A stretch of DNA of 64,000 nucleotides from Faecalibacterium prausnitzii (GCA_004558805.1 SFDE01000008.1:1-64000), one strand, 5' to 3'. Positions 1 to 8,315 are shown, counted from the first letter of the stretch. Notes: generated by a model from the letters alone, not told the origin. A program made the numbers and translations.

Positions 1-29
1 CCCGAACGCCGGGATTGGAGGAATGATTT

Positions 30-494
30 ATGCTTATGCCGACTGTTTTCCATGAAAATCTGTTCGATGATTTCTTCGATCCGTTCTGGAATGACGCTGT
101 ACTGGAGCGTGCTATGAACCGTGAGACTCGTGACACCTTTGGTAAGCGTGGTGCAAACATGATGAAGACCGATGTCAAACAGACGGACAACGGCTACGAA
201 GTAGACGTTGACCTGCCGGGCTGCAAGAAGGAAGACGTTCAGATGGATCTGAACGACGGCTACCTGACCATTCAGGCAGTGCGCAGCCACAGCAGCGACG
301 AAAAGGACAAGAAGGGTCGCTATGTGCGGCACGAGACCTTCTCCGGCACCTGCGCTCGCAGCTTCTATGTGGGCGATGTGAAGAAGGAGGACATCCACGC
401 AAAGTTCGAGGATGGTGTCCTGCATGTTCAGCTGCCTGCTCCTCAGCAGACGAAGGCTTTGCCTGAGAACCCGAATCTGATTGCGATCGAGTAA
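30..494 (+). CDS. Hsp20 / alpha-crystallin small heat shock protein
   Basis: A 154-residue small heat-shock chaperone, which in this family forms oligomers that hold unfolding proteins for refolding by ATP-dependent chaperones in the cytoplasm. The alpha-crystallin domain spans about residues 40-145, beginning near the MMKTDVKQTDNGYEVDVDLPG stretch (which includes the usual DLPG turn). The C-terminal part has the family's paired short beta strands (DGVLHVQLP). The ATG at 30 follows GGAGG at 17-21 with ideal spacing, so the start is secure. It is monocistronic: a strong terminator follows at 533. Its promoter lies before the window. Confidence 0.95.
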   Translation: MLMPTVFHENLFDDFFDPFWNDAVLERAMNRETRDTFGKRGANMMKTDVKQTDNGYEVDVDLPGCKKEDVQMDLNDGYLTIQAVRSHSSDEKDKKGRYVRHETFSGTCARSFYVGDVKKEDIHAKFEDGVLHVQLPAPQQTKALPENPNLIAIE

Positions 495-532
495 AACGCC
501 GGTCGTGTGCGCCAAGGCACAACGCACATAAG

Positions 533-577
533 ATGCCCCCGGAGAGCCGCCAAAAGCCCTCCGGGGGCATTTTTTGT
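533..577 (+). terminator. Intrinsic terminator after hsp20
   Basis: A GCCCCCGGAG / CTCCGGGGGC stem is followed by ATTTTTTG. It ends the Hsp20 transcript. Confidence 0.9.
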
Positions 578-611
578 TGCCATTTCTGCCGGAGATTTTA
601 CCGGGATCTGA

Positions 612-935
612 TTGTTTCCCGGCGGTGCCGTGGACCCCATCTCGGCGGCATTGATCATCGGGGATAAGACCGATGTGCGCCGCAGCCGTGTGCGGGAAAA
701 GCCCAAGGCGTCCTTTGACATCCACGACCGGGTCAACTACGCTGTCACCGACCAGACCCTGAAGATCGACATGGAGAAAAAGGTCATCTCTCTGAATCTC
801 CAGATCGACACGGACAGCTGCTCCATGTACGAGTATTTTGAGATCTTTCTGCAGCGGATGTTCATGTGCCGGGGTGCAGCGGATATGCTGGGCGCTACCT
901 TCAAACTCACCGCCAACGGCGCAAAGGTGCTGTAA
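612..935 (+). pseudogene. Orphan C-terminal fragment, unknown family
   Basis: An open frame of about 100 codons with no ATG and no ribosome site. It follows directly on a TGA at 609-611 and could only start at TTG. The composition is protein-like (for example DIHDRVNYAVTDQTLKIDM and a Cys/Met-rich stretch near the end), and a clear terminator follows its stop, which is what the 3' end of a gene looks like. I read it as the C-terminal remnant of a larger gene whose 5' part was deleted between hsp20 and here. I do not recognise the family. It could also be a real small gene with a TTG start. Confidence 0.4.
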
Positions 936-945
936 AGACCAAAAA

Positions 946-995
946 GATCCCGGGGGACCTGCTGTACAAAGCGGGTCCCCCGGGATCGTCTTTTT
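946..995. terminator. Intrinsic terminator, probably bidirectional
   Basis: A long GATCCCGGGGGACC / GGGTCCCCCGGGATC hairpin with CTTTTT on the + side and an A run on the other side. It lies between the orphan fragment and the convergent 5'-nucleotidase, so it can serve both. Confidence 0.85.
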
Positions 996-1025
996 ATAAG
1001 GGCTCTTTGGAAATGGCGGGTCCGA

Positions 1026-2885
1026 TCACTTCAGAGAGAAGAACATCTTGACCTTGTTCCAGTTGCGGAGGCTGCGGTTGCTCTTATCGTTGAGGATCTC
1101 CTGCACCTCGGGATCGTTCAGGTTCAGGCTCTTGCTGTAGGGAGGATCCAGCTTGCCGGCGTTTACCAGTGCAATGAGGGTAGCACGGTCCGGATTCTTC
1201 TCCTGCAGGTCCACACCCACGATCTTCCAGTTGTTGTCCACCTCAGGTGCCACGGGAGAATGCTTGGCAAAGTATTCCACGATCATATCCCGGATGGAGT
1301 TGGAGGACTCCCAGTCCTTTTTGCCTGCCACGAGACCCTGGCTCTTCAGGGCAGAGGAGTAGCGGTAGTTGTTGACCGCAAGGGTCAGGACCTGATCGTC
1401 CTGCAGAGGTGCGCCGTGGAACATGACGTTCTTGATCCGCTGTCCCTTGGGCTGGCTCAGGTCGATCTCGTAGTCCACACCGGCAAACATATCGTAGAGG
1501 TAGCCGGGGTACTCCGGGTCAAAGGAGATGTTGATGTCGCCCGGGACCCACTGGTTGTAGCACTCGGCGGACCACTCCATGTATGCCTTCAGCTCGGCAC
1601 CGGTAACGGCGACACGGCACAGGGTGTTGTCGAACTTGTAGATGTTAAAGATGTTGCCGTAGTTGATGTCACCCTTGGGCAGGTCGCTGGTATCCTTGAA
1701 GAGGGCAGCGGCGGAAACGTCTGCACCGGAATTTTCCAGCTGGATCTTGTTGATCAGGTCCATCACAGCGGTATCCCGCAGCTTGCCTTCCGGCAGGCGG
1801 TCGATCTCGTTCTTGGGCTGGAACTTTGCGGTGGTGGAGCCCAGAGAGGCACCCTTCTCACTGTCCTTGCCGGAGCCGCCGGAGATAAAGGTGCGGGTCG
1901 CCTGATGCGCTTCGGCAATGACGGGGTTGGAGCGCAGCTCTTCGCTGGGGGTAACGCCGTTCATGTCCACGATCTCCACAGAGGAGGCGATGACCTTCTT
2001 GTTGGCGTCCAGGGTCAGGTCAAACCGGGCAATCTCGCGACCGCTGCTGCGGACGCCGCCGATGACCACGTTGCCCTGCTTCTGATTGACGGTGGAATGA
2101 GTGTGTGCTACCTGCAGCACGTCCACTTCCGGGTTGTCGTCCAGGATCTTCTGGGCAGAGTCGGCACCGTGCTCCTCGTCAAACTCGGGGTACAGACCCA
2201 TATGGGCAGAGACCACGATGAGGTCAGCCTGACCGCCGATCTCCTTGATCGCCTGCTTCACAGCGGTGCTGGCGGCTTCGTAGGTGCAGTCCTCGATGCC
2301 TTCCTTGCCGCCGTCCCAGATGGGCACATCGGGGGTGTCTACGCCGATGACGGCGATCTTCACGCCGCTGCGCTCCAGAATGGTCCAACCTGCGCCAGTC
2401 ACATAGTTGCCGCTGGCATCCTTAATGTTGGCGGAAAGCACCGGGAAGTTTGCCTGCCCCAGGATCTTCTTCATGGTGGAGACGCCCCAGTTGAACTCGT
2501 GGTTGCCCAGAGTCATGGCGTCATAGCCCATGAGGTTCATGGCGGTGATGACGGGGTGGGGGGAATCCGGCTTCTTGTTGTAGATATCATCGGTCATGAT
2601 GGTGCCCTGAATGTCATCGCCGGCATCCAGCAGCACCACGTTGGGCTCTTCCGCCCGCACCTGCTGGATGTAGGTGTACAGGCGTGCCATACCGTTGTTG
2701 GTAGTCTCCTTGTCGTCCTCGTAATTGTAGCCCCAGGGATTGGCGTGCATATCCGAGGTGCCCAGAATGGTGATGTGGGTCTCCTTGGCGGAAGTCCCTG
2801 CAGCAAAGGCGGCAGCCGGGAGGAGGCTTGCAGCCAGTGATACTGCCAGGACGCCGGAAACCAGCTTGCGGAGCAGTTTTCTCAT
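1026..2885 (-). CDS. Exported bifunctional metallophosphatase / 5'-nucleotidase
   Basis: A 619-residue secreted UshA-type 5'-nucleotidase, expected to strip phosphate from extracellular nucleotides for nucleoside uptake. A signal peptide covers residues 1-29 (basic start, Ala/Leu core, AFAAG cleavage-like end). The metallophosphoesterase domain follows with TSDMH (D45, H47), LLDAGDD (87-90) and GNHEF (127-131). The C-terminal 5_nucleotid_C domain contains NIFNIYKFDNTL and VTGAELKAYMEW. The open frame extends upstream, but only the ATG at 2885 has a ribosome site (AGAGG) and leads into the signal peptide. No sortase motif or C-terminal anchor is seen, so release or weak wall association is likely. 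It is transcribed alone. Confidence 0.92.
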   Translation of the reverse strand: MRKLLRKLVSGVLAVSLAASLLPAAAFAAGTSAKETHITILGTSDMHANPWGYNYEDDKETTNNGMARLYTYIQQVRAEEPNVVLLDAGDDIQGTIMTDDIYNKKPDSPHPVITAMNLMGYDAMTLGNHEFNWGVSTMKKILGQANFPVLSANIKDASGNYVTGAGWTILERSGVKIAVIGVDTPDVPIWDGGKEGIEDCTYEAASTAVKQAIKEIGGQADLIVVSAHMGLYPEFDEEHGADSAQKILDDNPEVDVLQVAHTHSTVNQKQGNVVIGGVRSSGREIARFDLTLDANKKVIASSVEIVDMNGVTPSEELRSNPVIAEAHQATRTFISGGSGKDSEKGASLGSTTAKFQPKNEIDRLPEGKLRDTAVMDLINKIQLENSGADVSAAALFKDTSDLPKGDINYGNIFNIYKFDNTLCRVAVTGAELKAYMEWSAECYNQWVPGDINISFDPEYPGYLYDMFAGVDYEIDLSQPKGQRIKNVMFHGAPLQDDQVLTLAVNNYRYSSALKSQGLVAGKKDWESSNSIRDMIVEYFAKHSPVAPEVDNNWKIVGVDLQEKNPDRATLIALVNAGKLDPPYSKSLNLNDPEVQEILNDKSNRSLRNWNKVKMFFSLK

Positions 2886-3151
2886 GTGATTACCTCTTTC
2901 TTTCTTCGTTGGGTCCCTTGCGGGGTTTGCGTTGCAACCTGTCCTCAGTATATACACAAATTTCACATTTTGCAAGGGATTTGCAAAATATTTTGTTCTA
3001 TTTGGGAAAATATTTGTATATATTATGCAAACTGTCGGAAAAGCTGGTACGGCACAGTTTGCCGGTTTTAACAGCGGAGATACGCCCCGCTCTTCCCTGC
3101 AGGGCAAAACCGTGCTAAAATAAGAAAAACGACAAAAAAGGAGGAATCAGA

Positions 3152-3595
3152 GTGCGGATTCTGGTCAGTGCCTGTCTGCTGGGCGAAAACTGCAAGTACA
3201 GCGGCGGCAACAATTACGACCCGGCAGTGGCGGACTACGTCCGGGGGCAGCAGGTGATCCCGGTATGTCCGGAGGTTTTGGGCGGGCTGCCCACGCCCCG
3301 GTGCCCGGCGGAGATCCGGCAGGGAGTGGTGATCAACCGGGAGGGGGTCAGCGTGGACCGGGAGTTCCGTGCCGGGGCGGCAAAGGCGTTTGCCATTGCC
3401 ACGCAGCAGCAGGCAGACCTTGCCATCCTGCAACCCCGCAGCCCCAGCTGCGGCGCAAAGGAGATCTATGACGGGAGCTTTTCCGGGCGGAAGATCCCCG
3501 GGCAGGGGGTCTTTGCAAAGATGCTGCTGGACGCAGGCATCCCGGTGCTGGACGCCGGGGAGCTGCCCCAGCCGGAAAAAGGAGAAGAGCCATGA
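3152..3595 (+). CDS. DUF523 family protein
   Basis: A 147-residue DUF523 protein. The family's ordered Cys motifs are visible: SACLLGENCKYSGG at the start, PVCPEVLGGLPTPRCP in the middle and LQPRSPSCG later. The biochemical role of the family is not established; the conserved cysteines suggest metal binding. The start is a GTG at 3152 just after AAGGAGG. The stop overlaps the ATG of the next gene by four bases (ATGA), so the two are translationally coupled. Confidence 0.9.
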   Translation: MRILVSACLLGENCKYSGGNNYDPAVADYVRGQQVIPVCPEVLGGLPTPRCPAEIRQGVVINREGVSVDREFRAGAAKAFAIATQQQADLAILQPRSPSCGAKEIYDGSFSGRKIPGQGVFAKMLLDAGIPVLDAGELPQPEKGEEP

Positions 3596-4005
3596 ACCGT
3601 ACCCAACTGGAACGCTGGATCTTTGATATCTACAGTGTGGAGCCGGACTATCCGTGGATGGACACCCCGGAAGCGGCGGTGTTCCGCCACCCGGGCAACC
3701 GCAAATGGTTTGCTCTTCTTACCCGGGTGCCCCGCTGTAAGCTGGGTCTGGCGGGGCAGGAGCCGGTGGACATCGTGAACCTGAAGTGTGATCCCATCCT
3801 TATAGGCTCTTTGCGGGCAGAGCCGGGTTTTTTCCCGGCGTACCATATGAATAAGGACAACTGGATCACCGCAGCGCTGGACGGCAGCGCCGGGGAGGAG
3901 AACATCAAACTGGTGTTGGACATGAGCTACCGGGCAACGGCACCGTCTATCAGGCGGCAGGGGAGCAGAAACAGCTGGAAGCGTGATTTGTCGCCTGCCC
4001 GTTGA
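3592..4005 (+). CDS. MmcQ/YjbR family protein
   Basis: A 137-residue YjbR-like (CyaY-fold) protein of uncertain function, sometimes called DNA-binding. Family features are the KWFALLTRVP core, a conserved LKCDP segment, and a PAYHMNKDNWITAAL segment where the family usually has YHMNK-HW. It ends with LVLDMSYRATAP, which normally closes the fold. The last 20 residues after this point are basic and low in structure. Coupled by ATGA overlap to the DUF523 gene. Confidence 0.9.
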   Translation: MNRTQLERWIFDIYSVEPDYPWMDTPEAAVFRHPGNRKWFALLTRVPRCKLGLAGQEPVDIVNLKCDPILIGSLRAEPGFFPAYHMNKDNWITAALDGSAGEENIKLVLDMSYRATAPSIRRQGSRNSWKRDLSPAR

Positions 4006-4011
4006 CCTTTT

Positions 4012-4075
4012 GCCCTCCGGGGTGTGGTATCCTGTTGTCAGAAACTACACCACAAAAATACGGAGGGCTTTTTAT
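4012..4075 (+). terminator. Intrinsic terminator after the DUF523-yjbR pair
   Basis: GCCCTCCG (4012) pairs with CGGAGGGC (4061), with an inner TGTGGT / ACCACA stem, followed by TTTTTATT. Confidence 0.75.
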
Positions 4076-4076
4076 T

Positions 4077-4127
4077 ATGGAAAAAAATCGTACCGAGTCG
4101 GATCTTGCAAGCCGTCATCGCAAATAA
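4077..4127 (+). CDS. Possible 16-residue leader peptide
   Basis: A tiny frame (MEKNRTESDLASRHRK) opens eight or so bases after GGAGGG, which is also the 3' arm of the terminator. It closes directly against the AAGGAGG of the next gene, the spacing expected for translational coupling. There are no other signs of coding, and it may be chance. Confidence 0.25.
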   Translation: MEKNRTESDLASRHRK

Positions 4128-4140
4128 GGAGGAAAACGGG

Positions 4141-4959
4141 ATGCTGGGAGCTATTATGGGGGACATTGTGGGCAGCCCCTACGAATTTGACCACAACAAC
4201 TACAAGTACAAGGATTTTCCTCTTTTCAGCGAGAAATCGCAGTTCACCGACGATACGGTGATGACCGTGGCGGTGGCAAAGGGATTGATCGAGGGCAGGG
4301 GTGACCCGGACCGGACCTTTGAGGAGGTCCGGCGGGAGATGCGGTACTGGGGAAACGCCTACCCCCATGCGGGCTACGGCGGTATGTTCTGCCGCTGGCT
4401 CCGGGTGCGGGACCCTCAGCCCTACAACAGCTTTGGCAACGGCTCCGCCATGCGGGTGGCGGCAGCAGGCTGGCTTTTTGATACGCTGGAAAAAACGCTG
4501 GAAATGGCAAAGGTCACCGCCGAGGTCACCCACAACCACCCAGAGGGCATCAAGGGCGCACAGGCGACCGCCGCCGCCATCTTTCTGGCACGCACCGGGC
4601 ACAGCAAACCGGAGATCCGGCAGTATGTGGAAGAGAATTTTGGCTACGATCTGAGCCGCAGCTGCGATGAGATCCGCCCCGGCTACCACCACGTGGAGAC
4701 CTGTCAGCAAACGGTGCCGGAGGCGATCATCGCATTTCTGGAAAGCACCGATTTTGAGGACGCCCTCCGCAATGCAGTCTCTCTGGGCGGAGACAGCGAC
4801 ACCCTTGCCTGCATCACCGGGGGCATTGCCGAGGCGTTTTACGGGATGCCGGAGGAACTGAAGCGGGAGACGTTGAGCCGTCTTCCCGGGGACCTGCTGG
4901 ACGCTTATGAACTGTTTTTGGACGAAGCATGGGAAAAAGTCGCCGCCCTGCAGGGCTAA
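4141..4959 (+). CDS. ADP-ribosylglycohydrolase family protein
   Basis: A 272-residue protein of the ARH/DraG family, dinuclear-Mg hydrolases that remove ADP-ribose from proteins or small molecules. Signatures are GAIMGDIVGSPYE at the N-terminus, the metal-binding FTDDT (35-39), NGSAMRVAAAGW in the middle, and GGDSDTLACITGGIAEAFYG near the end (Asp residues binding the second metal). The start at 4141 is chosen because AAGGAGG precedes it and the family begins MLGAIMGD; the longer frame from 4024 runs through a terminator. No mono-ADP-ribosyltransferase partner is adjacent, so the substrate is unknown. Confidence 0.92.
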   Translation: MLGAIMGDIVGSPYEFDHNNYKYKDFPLFSEKSQFTDDTVMTVAVAKGLIEGRGDPDRTFEEVRREMRYWGNAYPHAGYGGMFCRWLRVRDPQPYNSFGNGSAMRVAAAGWLFDTLEKTLEMAKVTAEVTHNHPEGIKGAQATAAAIFLARTGHSKPEIRQYVEENFGYDLSRSCDEIRPGYHHVETCQQTVPEAIIAFLESTDFEDALRNAVSLGGDSDTLACITGGIAEAFYGMPEELKRETLSRLPGDLLDAYELFLDEAWEKVAALQG

Positions 4960-4977
4960 AGAACGGGATACGGGCAG

Positions 4978-5013
4978 GCTGCCGCACAGCGCATGGTGCG
5001 GCAGCTTTTGCTT
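4978..5013 (+). terminator. Intrinsic terminator
   Basis: GCTGCCGCAC / GTGCGGCAGC stem followed by TTTTGCTTT, 18 bases after the ADP-ribosylglycohydrolase stop. Confidence 0.85.
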
Positions 5014-5024
5014 TACACCGGCGA

Positions 5025-5053
5025 TTGAAGGGCGGGGCGCACTGTGGTAGAAT
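5025..5053 (+). promoter_or_regulatory. Promoter of the LOG-like gene
   Basis: TTGAAG, 17-base spacer, TAGAAT with an extended TGg before the -10 box. Confidence 0.65.
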
Positions 5054-5081
5054 GGAGAAAACAAGGAGAGGACGGGAAAAC

Positions 5082-5621
5082 ATGAACATCACAGTTTATC
5101 TGGGAGCAAGCAAAGGCAACGACCCGGCGCTGAGCCGGGCGGTGCAGGAGTTTGGGAGATGGATCGGGGAAAGTGGCAATGCGCTGGTCTACGGCGGCTC
5201 CCGCTCCGGGCTTATGGGGTTGCTTGCCGACAGCGTTCTGGCTGCCGGCGGGGAAGTGACCGGGGTGGAACCGGAGTTTTTTATCGAAAGCGAGTTTCAG
5301 CACGAAGGGCTCACAAAGCTCATCGTCACCAAAGATATGTCGGAGCGGAAAAACCGGATGATAGAGTTGGGAGATGCCTTTGTTGCCTTTCCCGGCGGCA
5401 CCGGGACACTGGAGGAGATCACCGAGATCATGTCCCGGGTGTCCCTGAAACTGCTGGACGCCCCCTGCATCCTCTACGACCTGAAGGGTTACTATCAGGG
5501 TCTGCGGACCCTGCTGGACCACATGATCGAAACGGGACTGTCCTCCGGGGCACGGCAGCAGGGCATCTATTTTGCCCGTGATCTGGAGGAAATTCAGAAA
5601 ATCCTGTGCCGTAGGAAATAA
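5082..5621 (+). CDS. LOG family protein (TIGR00730 type)
   Basis: A 179-residue Rossmann-fold protein of the LOG / lysine-decarboxylase-like family. Characterised members hydrolyse nucleoside monophosphates, for example releasing cytokinin free base. The nucleotide-binding start ITVYLGASKG, YGGSRSGLMG, and the diagnostic PGGTGTLEE active-site motif are present. The ATG at 5082 follows AGGAGAG; the frame upstream is not used. A promoter at 5025 makes it a transcription start of its own. The biological substrate in this organism cannot be told from sequence. Confidence 0.9.
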   Translation: MNITVYLGASKGNDPALSRAVQEFGRWIGESGNALVYGGSRSGLMGLLADSVLAAGGEVTGVEPEFFIESEFQHEGLTKLIVTKDMSERKNRMIELGDAFVAFPGGTGTLEEITEIMSRVSLKLLDAPCILYDLKGYYQGLRTLLDHMIETGLSSGARQQGIYFARDLEEIQKILCRRK

Positions 5622-5721
5622 AATGGCGCTTTTTGCAAAAAAGCCGGGAAAGATGCAATGATCTGTCCTGCTTGTTCGTATAGAGAGTATAAGACCGGGC
5701 TTTGCAGAAGGAGGGAGCACC

Positions 5722-6069
5722 ATGGCAGTGTTGGAAAAGACCATCCGTAACCGGAAGTTTGATACCCTGCTGCACCGGCTGGAACGGGAGATCCCGGACA
5801 GCAGCTGGTCGGCGGAGCTGGAGGCAGGCAGCGATTTTCAGGAAGAAGATGCCCGGTGCAGTGTCCGGGTGTTTGAACGGTACAGCGTCATGGGCGGCAA
5901 CCGACTGAGCTTGACCTTGACCCTGTTTCAGAAAGGGGAGGGTCCCGTCCGGCTGTCGGCGATCACCGCAGGCGGCAGTCAGGCGGTATTTTTTAAGGTG
6001 AACACCCTTGGCGAAGAGGCGTTTCTGGAGGACCTGAAAGAGCTGCTGGAAAACATTCTGGAGGAATAA
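5722..6069 (+). CDS. DUF6054-like small protein
   Basis: A 115-residue cytoplasmic protein with no signal or membrane segment. It resembles Clostridia proteins annotated as DUF6054: a short charged N-terminal helix, a beta-rich core (RVFERYSVMGGNRLSLTLTL) and a final acidic helix (LEDLKELLENILEE). AAGGAGGG precedes the ATG at 5722. It is followed three bases later by the DUF2500 gene, so the two form an operon. Function unknown; the family name is from memory and less certain than the gene. Confidence 0.75.
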   Translation: MAVLEKTIRNRKFDTLLHRLEREIPDSSWSAELEAGSDFQEEDARCSVRVFERYSVMGGNRLSLTLTLFQKGEGPVRLSAITAGGSQAVFFKVNTLGEEAFLEDLKELLENILEE

Positions 6070-6072
6070 ACT

Positions 6073-6459
6073 ATGATCTACGGAGGATTGGATGTGCTGT
6101 TCAGCTTGTTGTTCCCGCTGGTATTTCTGCTGGCACTGGGGACCATCCTGTTTACCCTTGTGGGAAATCTCCGCACATGGAACAAAAACAACCATTCTCC
6201 CCGGCTGACGGTGCAGGCGGCGGTGGTGGCAAAACGGACGCAGGTGTCCCGCCATCGGAATGCCAACGCCGGGGACGCCACCGGCGCCCACGGCTACACC
6301 ACCAGCAGTGTTACCACCTATTATGTCACCTTTCAGGTAGAAAGCGGCGACCGCATGGAGCTGCAGGTGGGCGGCGCAGAATACGGGATGCTGGTGGAAG
6401 GGGATACGGGTAAGCTGAGCTTTCAGGGCACCCGGTATCTGAGCTTCCAGCGGGACTGA
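6073..6459 (+). CDS. DUF2500 family membrane-anchored protein
   Basis: 128 residues: one N-terminal membrane helix (about 8-31, LLFPLVFLLALGTILFTLV), then a beta-rich soluble domain with the YYVTFQVESGDRMELQVGG segment typical of DUF2500 (YhhM-like) proteins. A disordered His/Asn/Gly stretch (about 57-75) separates the two. The family is of unknown function. Cotranscribed with the gene before it. Confidence 0.85.
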   Translation: MIYGGLDVLFSLLFPLVFLLALGTILFTLVGNLRTWNKNNHSPRLTVQAAVVAKRTQVSRHRNANAGDATGAHGYTTSSVTTYYVTFQVESGDRMELQVGGAEYGMLVEGDTGKLSFQGTRYLSFQRD

Positions 6460-6493
6460 GAACAGAAGCACCGGCTGCCACGGGCAGCACGGA

Positions 6494-6526
6494 CCCCACA
6501 GGCACAAAACGCCTGTGGGGATCTTT
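6494..6526 (+). terminator. Hairpin after the DUF2500 gene
   Basis: CCCCACAGGC / GCCTGTGGGG perfect 10-base stem followed by ATCTTT. The U tract is weak. Confidence 0.65.
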
Positions 6527-6604
6527 GCGCCCCTCTTGCAGCTGCGTAAAAGCGTCCCGGAGAGCCGATAAAATGGCTTTCTTCATCATCCCGAACAAAG
6601 CAAA

Positions 6605-6650
6605 GCCCCCGCAGGTGCATGGAACTGCGCCTCCGGGGGCGTTTTTTTTT
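6605..6650 (+). terminator. Second, strong intrinsic terminator
   Basis: GCCCCCG / CGGGGGC hairpin followed by a run of nine T. It backs up the weaker hairpin 80 bases upstream. Nothing coding was seen between them. Confidence 0.8.
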
Positions 6651-6662
6651 GCGCTGTCTGTC

Positions 6663-6691
6663 TTTGCAGCGGAGACAAATCATGGTATGAT
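6663..6691 (+). promoter_or_regulatory. Promoter of the alcohol dehydrogenase gene
   Basis: TTTGCA, 17-base spacer, TATGAT preceded by TGg. Confidence 0.6.
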
Positions 6692-6753
6692 AGAAGGTAA
6701 TGGAACAACGCCGTGAAAAACGGCAGATTTAACAGAAAGTGAAGGATGGAACT

Positions 6754-7788
6754 ATGCTGACCTACACATATGTTTCTAAAGGAACGTTTGCCCTGATGGA
6801 AAAACCCAAGCCGGTGCTGCTGGAGGACCGGGATGCCATTGTAAAGGTGACCCTTGCCAGCATCTGCTCCAGCGACCTGCATATCAAGCACGGCAGTGTG
6901 CCCCGGGCGGTGCCGGGCATCACCGTGGGACACGAGATGGTAGGCGTGGTGGAACAGGTAGGCAGCGCAGTGACCAACGTAAAGCCCGGGGACCGGGTGA
7001 CGGTAAACGTGGAGACCTTCTGCGGGGAGTGCTTCTTCTGCAAAAAGGGCTTTGTGAACAACTGCACCGACAAAAACGGTGGCTGGGCACTGGGCTGCCG
7101 CATAGACGGCGGGCAGGCAGAGTATGTGCGGGTGCCCTTTGCGGATCAGGGGCTGAACAAGATCCCGGACAGCGTCACCGACCGGCAGGCGCTGCTGGTG
7201 GGAGATGTGCTTGCCACCGGCTACTGGGCGGCGCAGATCTCCCGGATCACCTCGGAGGATACGGTACTGATCCTGGGTGCAGGACCCACCGGCATCTGCA
7301 CCCTGCTGTGCGTCATGCTGCAAAAACCTAAGCGGATCATCGTCTGCGAAAAGGACGAGAGCCGCCTGCAGTTCATCTGTCAGCACTACCCGCAGGTGCT
7401 GACGGTGATCCCGGAGCGGTGCGAGGACTTTGTGATGGAAAACAGCGACCACGGCGGGGCAGATGTGGTGCTGGAGGTGGCAGGAGCAGACTCCACCTTC
7501 CGGATGGCGTGGCAGTGCGCACGCCCCAATGCCATCGTCACGGTGGTGGCGCTTTACGACAAGCCCCAGACCCTGCCGCTGCCGGAAATGTACGGCAAGA
7601 ATCTTACCTTCAAGACCGGCGGTGTGGACGGCTGCAACTGTGCCGAGACACTGGAACTGATCCGGGAAGGAAAGATCGATACCGAGCCCCTGATCACCCA
7701 CACCTACCCCTTGAGCCGCATTCAGGAGGCGTACGACCTCTTTGAAAGCAAGCGGGACGGGGTCATCAAGGTGGCGGTGGAGTGCTGA
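6754..7788 (+). CDS. Zinc-dependent alcohol dehydrogenase (MDR family)
   Basis: A 344-residue medium-chain dehydrogenase, NAD(P)-linked, oxidising an alcohol or polyol. Catalytic zinc site: the Cys in ASICSSDLH and the GHEMVG histidine. Structural zinc lobe: four Cys in CGECFFCKKGFVNNC. The Rossmann fold has LILGAGPTGIC. The sequence class (formaldehyde, sorbitol or butanediol dehydrogenase-like) does not fix the substrate. The ATG at 6754 follows GAAGGATGG; a start 15 bases upstream has no ribosome site. Monocistronic. Confidence 0.9.
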   Translation: MLTYTYVSKGTFALMEKPKPVLLEDRDAIVKVTLASICSSDLHIKHGSVPRAVPGITVGHEMVGVVEQVGSAVTNVKPGDRVTVNVETFCGECFFCKKGFVNNCTDKNGGWALGCRIDGGQAEYVRVPFADQGLNKIPDSVTDRQALLVGDVLATGYWAAQISRITSEDTVLILGAGPTGICTLLCVMLQKPKRIIVCEKDESRLQFICQHYPQVLTVIPERCEDFVMENSDHGGADVVLEVAGADSTFRMAWQCARPNAIVTVVALYDKPQTLPLPEMYGKNLTFKTGGVDGCNCAETLELIREGKIDTEPLITHTYPLSRIQEAYDLFESKRDGVIKVAVEC

Positions 7789-7797
7789 CCGGCTTCC

Positions 7798-7826
7798 TTG
7801 CTTTCGGGGGCGCAACATGTTATAAT
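7798..7826 (+). promoter_or_regulatory. Promoter of the NifX-like gene
   Basis: TTGCTT, 17-base spacer, TATAAT preceded by TGt. The -35 box begins ten bases after the upstream stop codon. Confidence 0.75.
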
Positions 7827-7860
7827 CGAAGCAAAGAAAGAAAAAAGGAGCGTTTCCGGC

Positions 7861-8283
7861 ATGAAAATCGCAGTCACTTACGAAAATGGTCACATCTTCC
7901 AGCATTTTGGACACACGGAGCAGTTTAAGATCTACACCGTTGCAGAGGGCAAGGTCCTTGCCAGCGAAGTGGTCAGCACCAACGGCAGCGGTCACGGCGC
8001 ACTGGCAGGCTTTCTGCTGCAGCAGGGTGTGGATGTCCTGATCTGCGGCGGCATCGGCGGCGGTGCCCAGAACGCTCTGGCACAGGCGGGCATCAAGCTG
8101 TACGGCGGCGTCAGCGGCGAGGCAGATCAGGTGGTCAACGCCCTGATCAACGGCGGTCTGGCTTACGATCCCAACGTCCAGTGCAGCCACCACCAGCACA
8201 GCGAGGGTCACAGCTGCGGCAGCAATGGCTGCGGCAGCAATGGCTGCAGCAACCACGGCTGCGGCGATCACGGCTGCCACTGA
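7861..8283 (+). CDS. NifB/NifX (dinitrogenase Fe-Mo cofactor) domain protein with a metal-rich tail
   Basis: 140 residues. Residues 1-105 form a NifX/NafY-type domain (KIAVTYENGHIFQHFGHTEQFKIY, then LICGGIGGGAQNAL and GEADQVVNALINGGL). In Clostridia such proteins occur without nitrogenase and are thought to carry or scavenge Fe-S or metal clusters. The last 33 residues are almost entirely His, Cys, Gly, Ser and Asn, with Cys spaced in GC(G/S)SNGC units and interspersed His; this looks like a soft-metal sponge. AAGGAGC precedes the ATG. Its own promoter and terminator make it a single-gene unit. Confidence 0.88.
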   Translation: MKIAVTYENGHIFQHFGHTEQFKIYTVAEGKVLASEVVSTNGSGHGALAGFLLQQGVDVLICGGIGGGAQNALAQAGIKLYGGVSGEADQVVNALINGGLAYDPNVQCSHHQHSEGHSCGSNGCGSNGCSNHGCGDHGCH

Positions 8284-8315
8284 GCAACGCTCCGGACAGA
8301 AAACTGAACCATAAG

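Noticed and set aside
3910..4005. Possible frameshift at the end of the YjbR-like gene, since another frame reads a plausible peptide to a TGA
   Set aside because: The used frame still shows the expected family end (SYRATAP) before its basic tail, so no frameshift is needed.
8182..8283. Tandem repeat or CRISPR-like pattern
   Set aside because: The short GGC/AGC/AAT repeats encode the His/Cys-rich tail of the NifX-like protein; there are no spacers.
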